Assembly (NCBI RefSeq): GCF_036850765.1
Contig: NC_089498.1
Location: forward strand, 53,619,795-53,683,794
DNA length: 64,000 nt
From: Saccopteryx bilineata
Taxonomy: Eukaryota; Chordata; Mammalia; Chiroptera; Emballonuridae
Direction: 5' to 3'
Positions 58,730 through 64,000 of this stretch are shown one piece after another. A model generated the notes under the pieces. It saw only the letters and a program-made list of their open reading frames with translations, had not been told where the DNA came from and made no database searches. Position numbers and translations under genes: made by a program. Position 1 is the stretch's first letter. Each line of letters begins with the position of its first letter.

Positions 58730-60040
58730 TTATGTTCCACCAATGTATGGAATCATGTAGTTCTTGTTTTTTTCTGATTTACTTATTTCACTCCTTATAA
58801 TGTTATCAAGATCCCACCATTTTGCTGTAAATGATCTGATGTCATCATTTCTTATGGCTGAGTAGTATTCCATAGTGTATATGTGCCACATCTTCTTTAT
58901 CCAGTCTTCTATTGAAGGGCTTTTTGGTTGTTTCCATGTCTTGGCCACTGTGAACAGCGCTGCAATGAACATGGGGCTACATGTGTCTTCACGTATCAAT
59001 GTTTCTGAGGTTTTGGGGTATATACCCAGTAGAGGGATTGCTGGGTCATAAGGTAGTTCTATTTGCAGTTTTTTGAGGAACCACCATACTTTCCTCCATA
59101 ATGGTTGTACTACTTTACAGTCCCACCAACAGTGAATGAGGGTTCCTTTTTCTCCACAGCCTCTCCAACATTTGCTATTACCCGTCTTGTTGATAATAGC
59201 TAATCTAACAGGAGTGAGGTGGTATCTCATTGTAGTTTTGATTTGCATTTCTCTAATAACTAATGAAGCTGAGCATCTTTTCATATATCTGTTGGCCATT
59301 TGTATCTCTTCCTGGGAGAAGTGTCTGTTCATGTCCTCTTCCCATTTTTTTATTGGATTGTTTGTTTGTTTGTTGTTGAGTTTTATGAGTTCTTTGTAAA
59401 TTTTGGATATTAGGCCCTTATCTGAGCTGTTGTTTAAAAATATCATTTCCCATTTAGTTGTCTGTCTGTTTATTTTTATATCAGTTTCTCTTGCTGAGCA
59501 AAAACTTTTTATTCTGATGTAGTCCCATTCATTTATCTTTGCCTTCACTTCTCTTGCCATTGGAGTCAAGTTCATAAAATGCTCTTTAAAACCCAGGTCC
59601 ATGATTTTAGTACCTATGTCTTCTTCTATGTACTTTATTGTTTCAGGTCTTATATTTAGGTCTTTGATCCATTTTGAATTAATTTTAGTACACGGGGATA
59701 GGCTGTAGTCGAGTTTCATTCTTTTGCATGTGGCTTTCCAGTTTTCCCAACACCATTTGTTGAAGAGGCTTTCTTTTCTCCATTGTGTGTTGTTGGCCCC
59801 TTTATCAAAGATTATTTGACCATATATATGTGGTTTTATTTCTGGGCTTTCTATTCTGTTCCATTGGTCTGAGTGTCTATTTTTCTGCCAATACCATGCT
59901 GTTTTGATTATCGTGGCCCTATAATATAGTTTAAAGTCAGGTATTGTAATGCCCCCAGCTTCATTCTTTTTCCTTAGGATTGTTTTGGCTATTCGGGGTT
60001 TTTTATAGTTCCATATAAATCTGATGATTTTTTGTTCCAT
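58730..60040 (-). pseudogene. L1 ORF2p C-terminal fragment, 436 residues open
   Basis: The longest open frame of the window. Starts in the segment after the RT core, contains the Cys-rich motif C291-x3-C295-x7-H303-x4-C308 expected of L1 ORF2p, and ends with the usual L1 C-terminus ([17 protein letters not shown] at residues 384-400). The frame is cut just upstream of its first Met near a run of seven A (60047-60053), where a one-base length change seems to shift the frame. Endonuclease and RT core are absent, so it cannot retrotranspose. Being open for 436 codons suggests a fairly recent insertion. Confidence 0.95.
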
Positions 60041-60093
60041 TTCTTTAAAAAAATCTCATAGGGATTTTGATGGGAATTGCATTAAATTTGTAT

Positions 60094-60312
60094 ATAAAAT
60101 AATCTCCTTCACGATTGCAACAAAAAAAATAAAATACCTAGGAATAAACATAACAAAGAACGTAAAGGACCTATATAATGAAAATTACAAAGCATTGTTA
60201 AGGGAAATCGAAAAAGATACAATGAGATGGAAAAATATTCCTTGTTCTTGGATAGGAAGAATAAATATAATCAAAATGGCCATATTACCCAAAGCAATAT
60301 ACAAATTTAATG
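60094..60312 (+). mobile_element. Inverted 5' segment of the same L1
   Basis: Encodes on plus the ORF2 stretch [20 protein letters not shown] and onward to KAIYKFNAI, which in L1 lies directly upstream of the minus-strand part. This order is what twin priming produces. Confidence 0.93.
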
Positions 60313-60324
60313 CAATATATTCTT

Positions 60325-60824
60325 AAAAGCAGATGCTCATTTATAACTAGCTTACTTATCAGGATGGGAACTTAACAAAATTTAGTGGTTTAAATTTTTA
60401 GTTGCTGCAGTAACTTTGTAAAACAATTTACCAAAGTTCTTTGCTGTTTTTTGGGGGGAAGAAGAAGCAGGCAATTTGGGACTAAAGGAAACTTTAATAT
60501 ACTGTAATTTTGCATATTGATCAGCTCTAAAGGAGGTGAGAAAATAATGAAACCTCTGAGAATATTGGCATGTTAGTTTAACTTGAATGCAAAGTATACC
60601 AGTCTAAATCTCTTGATTTCTGTTTTTTGTATTTTTTTAATTTGTGTGTGTATGTGTGTGCTTGTGGCCCCTCTTGCACACAACTGTGCATTTTCATTTA
60701 CTTTTGGTCAGCTCTCTGCTAAATAAATGCTTTAAAGTTTGTCTCTGGATGGAAGTTAGGGAGAGGTGAAACTGTAATAGCAGCAGCATTGTGAGGTGAA
60801 CTTGAATTTAGATGATACCTTTTG
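60325..60824. other. Non-coding stretch
   Basis: Nothing recognised beyond a short TG run at 60645-60662. Confidence 0.5.
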
Positions 60825-60829
60825 ATTAG

Positions 60830-61543
60830 TGTTGGGCAGATAAAATGTATTATGCTCACTTTGTTAAAGATGACGCTGCCCATGTGGAGGCCGTTGCCCA
60901 GGTGATATTAATGTGTGTTGGAGGTGTGCTGTGGGCAGGCAGAGTCCTTGTAGCCTGGGGCTTGGTTTTAGGATTAAGCCTTTCCCACCCGTTTTGATGT
61001 GGGGTGGTACAATCCCATCATGCCCCAGGTAAGTGATTTTGTATTAGAAACTTCCCTATTTTGTATATTGGATTAAAGGTTATGAATCTACACTATAAAA
61101 TGGGGGCAGAACAGGAGCTTGCTCTCTTAGTTCCTGAGATTAGCATTAGAGGAGAGAGCAGAGAGGAGAGCAGAAGGAGGCCATGTGGAGTAGGCCAGGG
61201 GACGCAGCCAAGATGGCGAAGTATTGAGTGAGAGGCCAGTTTGTGCAGAGTTTGTGCAGGGAGAAGGAAGAAGATGGGGAACAGAGGTGAATAAGTCTGG
61301 TGAGCTAGAAACCTTTGATTCTAGGAAACTCGGATAAGTCAGTAGCTTTGTGAGCAGTGAATGAGTGGGTTTTGGAGCCCAGTGTGTATTTTTGCTTGCC
61401 CGCCGGGTGCAAGCTAGGATTAAAGATGATGGCCCACCAGTTTTTGACTCCATTGTTTCTTTACCGACTATCCGAATCTTATGCAAACCTGCATGGGCCA
61501 GGCGGCTGTAATGGTGGCCCTGGCCTTGTATACTGGCTTTACA
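60830..61543 (+). mobile_element. Solo LTR, plus orientation, 714 bp
   Basis: Begins TGTTGGGCAG, ends TGGCTTTACA, flanked by the 5-bp TSD ATTAG (60825-60829 and 61544-61548). TATA box TATAAAA at 61094-61100 and polyadenylation signal ATTAAA at 61419-61424 give a normal U3-R-U5 order. No retroviral interior remains. The closely related copy is 62713-63409. Frames on the minus strand (156 residues) are by-products. The family is not identified; a 5-bp TSD is usual for ERVL/MaLR relatives. Confidence 0.9.
61094..61100 (+). promoter_or_regulatory. LTR TATA box
   Basis: TATAAAA within CACTATAAAATGGGGGCAGA, conserved in both LTR copies. Initiation is expected about 25-30 bp downstream, near 61125. 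Confidence 0.7.
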
Positions 61544-61548
61544 ATTAG

Positions 61549-62707
61549 ATAATGAGATCAGGCACCCACCTATAGAATCTTGACATAGGGGTAACAAGAT
61601 TATTTCACTCCAGAGGCAGTGTATAGGGAAAGGATTACTTTTTTTTCTCTCTAAATTTCAAATTCTTTATTCATTAATTGGGGATTGAGGAGATTGATGA
61701 GAATAAAGTCATTTCTAAAGTTTCATTTCACTATATGATTCTATTGTTTTTTATATGGCCTGCTTTCTAAAGTTGTTTTCCTTTTTATAAAGTGAGAATT
61801 GAGACTGTCTGCATCTATATAGTTTACCTGTGAGACTAACAACTAAGGATGCCTTCATCAATATGACTTTATTGTTTGTTTCAGGAAATTCTTGCCCAGA
61901 AAAGATAGGATGGTAAACTAGTAAGTGTCTTGTTTGCTGCAAGAAGTTGCTAAAAGTCAATTTATACAAATAATAGATTGCTCAAACAGTCTTCAGGCTG
62001 TAGTTGTTCATCTGGGCAAAGAGCCTCCTTCTCAGGACAATAGATTGCTCTAATAGAGAAAATGCTTTCTTATCAAGAAACTGTTTGCTTATTAAGACTC
62101 GGTTTCAAGATTCTCACTTCACTGAGCCAACCAATCTTAAACTATTATAATGCTAATTTTTTGTGAAATTTCATTAGATCTACAATTGAAAGGCCCATTT
62201 AGGCTGTTCAAGCAAGTTTAGTCCCCAAACCCTTGAATATCTGTCCCTGAACTCCATCCCTTTTACAATCTACTAAAATTATATCTGAGTAGTGCTGACA
62301 TTCATTACGGTAGATAATAAACCCGACTTAATTTGATTATCAGGTTACTCTAGTGGAGTTGACAGTCAAAATTATTGTTTCTATTTTATAGAAAAGGTGT
62401 CTGAGGTTTTGCTCAATAGAGCAGAGATGATTAGTACAGTGCTTGAAGAAACCTCTGGCTTCCTGATTCTTATTCCACTGGTTTTTGAATATTAGTCATG
62501 TATGAACAAAATTCCTTTATGGTTTTTCAATAGAAAAATCACGGCTGAGCTGCAATATTTGTGACAGTTGGTTTTATATTGAAGTTATATATATACTATA
62601 CTGAGGCTGAAACTCATGCCAGTGCTCTTAGCCAACACCAAGTCACTCAGGATATAACCTAGTTATTACCTGTGTATCACCATTCTAAGTCCTTTACAAT
62701 TGGGATC
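61549..62707. other. Non-coding spacer between the two solo LTRs
   Basis: AT-rich with no retroviral interior, no SINE and no coding frame of note. Nothing recognised. Confidence 0.55.
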
Positions 62708-62712
62708 ACATC

Positions 62713-63409
62713 TGTAAAGCCAGTATCCATGGGCAGAGTCACCATCAGAGCAGCCTGGCCCATGCAGGTTCGCATTGGATTTGGACAGTCGGTAAAAAAA
62801 CAATGGAGCCAAAAACTTGTGGGCCATTTTCTTTAATTCTAGCTTGCACCCGGCGGGCAAGTAAAAACACACACTGGGCTCCAAAACCCACTCACATTCA
62901 GTGCTCACAAAGCCACTGAGTTATCCGAGTTTCCTAGAATCAAAGGTTTCTAGCTCACCAGACTTATTCTCCTCAGTTCCCCATCTCCTTCCTTCTCCCT
63001 GCACAAACTCTACACAAACTGGCATCTCACTCAGCACTCCGCCATCTTGGCTGCTTCTCCTGGCCACATGGCCTCTTTCTGCTCTCTGCTCTGCTCCCTC
63101 TGCTCTCTCATGCTAATCATCCCAGGAACCAAGAGGGCAAGCTCTCATTCCGCCCCCATTTTATAGTGTAGCTTTACAACCTTTAATCCAATATACAAAA
63201 CAGGGAAGTCTCTAATACAAAGACACTTCTCTGAGGCATGATTGGATTGTACCACCCCACATCAAAAATGGGTGGGAAAGGCTTAATCCCAAAACCAAGC
63301 CCCAGGCTACAAGGATTCTCAACACACATTAATATCACCTGGGCGACGGCCTCACGTGGGCAGCACCATTTTTAACAAAGTGAGCATAATACATTTGATC
63401 TGCCCAACA
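62713..63409 (-). mobile_element. Solo LTR, minus orientation, 697 bp
   Basis: On the minus strand it begins TGTTGGGCAG (at 63409) and ends TGGCTTTACA (at 62713). TSD GATGT on the minus strand (ACATC at 62708-62712 and 63410-63414). TATA box and polyadenylation signal are at the same relative places as in 60830-61543. The different TSD shows it is an independent insertion, not an inverted duplication. Confidence 0.9.
63159..63165 (-). promoter_or_regulatory. LTR TATA box, minus strand
   Basis: TTTTATA on plus is TATAAAA on minus, in the same context as the other LTR. Confidence 0.7.
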
Positions 63410-63600
63410 ACATCTAATCCTCATAAATGACTATAAGAAATATCCTATAATAGTTCTGACTTTACTAATGACAAAAAGTGATATTCAGACAGATTCACTA
63501 CCACATTCATAAACAGCAGACCCATAATTCTTAACCAGGGTATCTACACCCAGAGGGTGCTCTGAACCTCACTCCTGTGCTGCAGAGGATAACTGTAGAC

Positions 63601-63919
63601 CAGGGGTCCCCAAACTTTTTTCATAGGGGGCCATTTCACTGTGCCTCAGACCATTGGAGGGCCAGACTATAAAAAAAACTATGAACAAATCCCTATGCAC
63701 ACTGCACATATCTTATTTTAAAGTAAAAAGACAAAACTGAAATAAATACAGTATTTAAAATAAAGAACAAGTAAATTTAAATCAACAAACTGACCAGTAT
63801 TTCAATGGGAACTATGCTCCTCTCACTGACCACCAATGAAAGAGGTGCCCCTTCCAGAAGTGTGGCTGGGGCGGATAAATGGCTCAGGGGGCCGCATGGC
63901 CGTAGTTTGGGGACCCCTG
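63601..63919. mobile_element. hAT-type transposon, 319 bp (family h1)
   Basis: Ends CAGGGGTCCCCAAACT in perfect inverted repeat. Perfect 8-bp TSD CTGTAGAC at 63593-63600 and 63920-63927. Shares the AT-rich interior (ATCCCTATGCACACTGCACA) with 27460-27824. No transposase. Confidence 0.93.
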
Positions 63920-64000
63920 CTGTAGACCATACAGAACTTTCCATTTTATACTTCCATGTGCTAAAATTCTGTTTGCACATCTTCTTAGTATTTATAAGAA

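Larger units (their letters stand above)
58455..60312 (-). mobile_element. LINE-1 with 5' inversion (twin priming)
   Basis: 58455-60093 is antisense L1: T-run tail, 3'UTR with a C-rich tract (58610-58690), then ORF2 C-terminus. From about 60094 the sequence flips and continues as sense-strand ORF2 from just upstream. TSD CAATATATTCTT at 58443-58454 and 60313-60324, perfect. About 17 bp (ATACAAATTTAATGCAA and its complement) is present at the ends of both parts. One insertion event explains the whole block. Confidence 0.93.

Noticed and set aside
61127..61597. 156-residue minus-strand frame
   Set aside because: It is the antisense of a solo LTR, and a similar proline/serine-rich frame appears in the other LTR copy.
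60830..63409. Solo LTR pair as the two ends of one provirus
   Set aside because: The LTRs are in opposite orientation, each has its own TSD, and the DNA between shows no retroviral coding.

Overview
The window is nuclear DNA of a mammal, most likely a bat. It is dense in tRNA-derived SINEs with heads of the type seen in bat SINEs (VES and Rhin-1 groups, named from memory), antisense and sense LINE-1 copies, several small hAT and mariner-type DNA transposons with intact target-site duplications (TSDs), and LTR elements. DNA transposons this well preserved fit bats better than most other mammals. The SINE set looks more like the horseshoe-bat group than vespertilionid bats, but that cannot be settled by eye. 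I see no host protein-coding exon, tRNA, rRNA, CRISPR or bacterial feature. Nearly every open frame lies inside a transposable element.

SINE families used below: family A (about 350-410 bp, head GCCCTGGCCGGTTGGCTCAG, with a GC-rich internal repeat), family B (about 330 bp, head CCTGACCAGGCGGTGGCGCA), family C (about 150-220 bp, head CCTGACCTGTGGTGGCGCAG) and family D (one short copy resembling VES). The older, diverged copies with an A-type head are called A-old.

Layout. 0-6.4 kb: SINEs, two diverged MaLR-like LTR pieces, a mariner-type element interrupted by a SINE, a hAT interrupted by a SINE, and a SINE with a candidate 3' transduction nested in an older SINE. 6.4-18.2 kb: two antisense L1 elements back to back; the second looks nearly full length with a degenerate repetitive 5' region; both are interrupted by SINEs and the first also by a TA-flanked MITE. 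18-44 kb: AT-rich non-coding DNA with scattered MIRs, an old L1, six SINE insertions of families A, B and C beside older ones, four DNA transposons of hAT or TA-flanked type and part of a sense L1. 44.7-47.7 kb: a sense L1 in which 5'UTR sequence is joined to the reverse-transcriptase part of ORF2. 48-53.9 kb: SINEs and a tiny L1 3'-end insertion. 54-57.4 kb: a decayed endogenous retrovirus with two recognisable LTRs, itself carrying a hAT and a SINE. 58.4-60.3 kb: a relatively young L1 with a 5' inversion and a 436-residue open ORF2 fragment. 60.8-63.4 kb: two closely related solo LTRs in convergent orientation, each with its own 5-bp TSD. 63.6 kb: another hAT.

No genes act together here. 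The interest is in insertion mechanisms and nesting order. All family names come from pattern recognition, without a repeat-library search.
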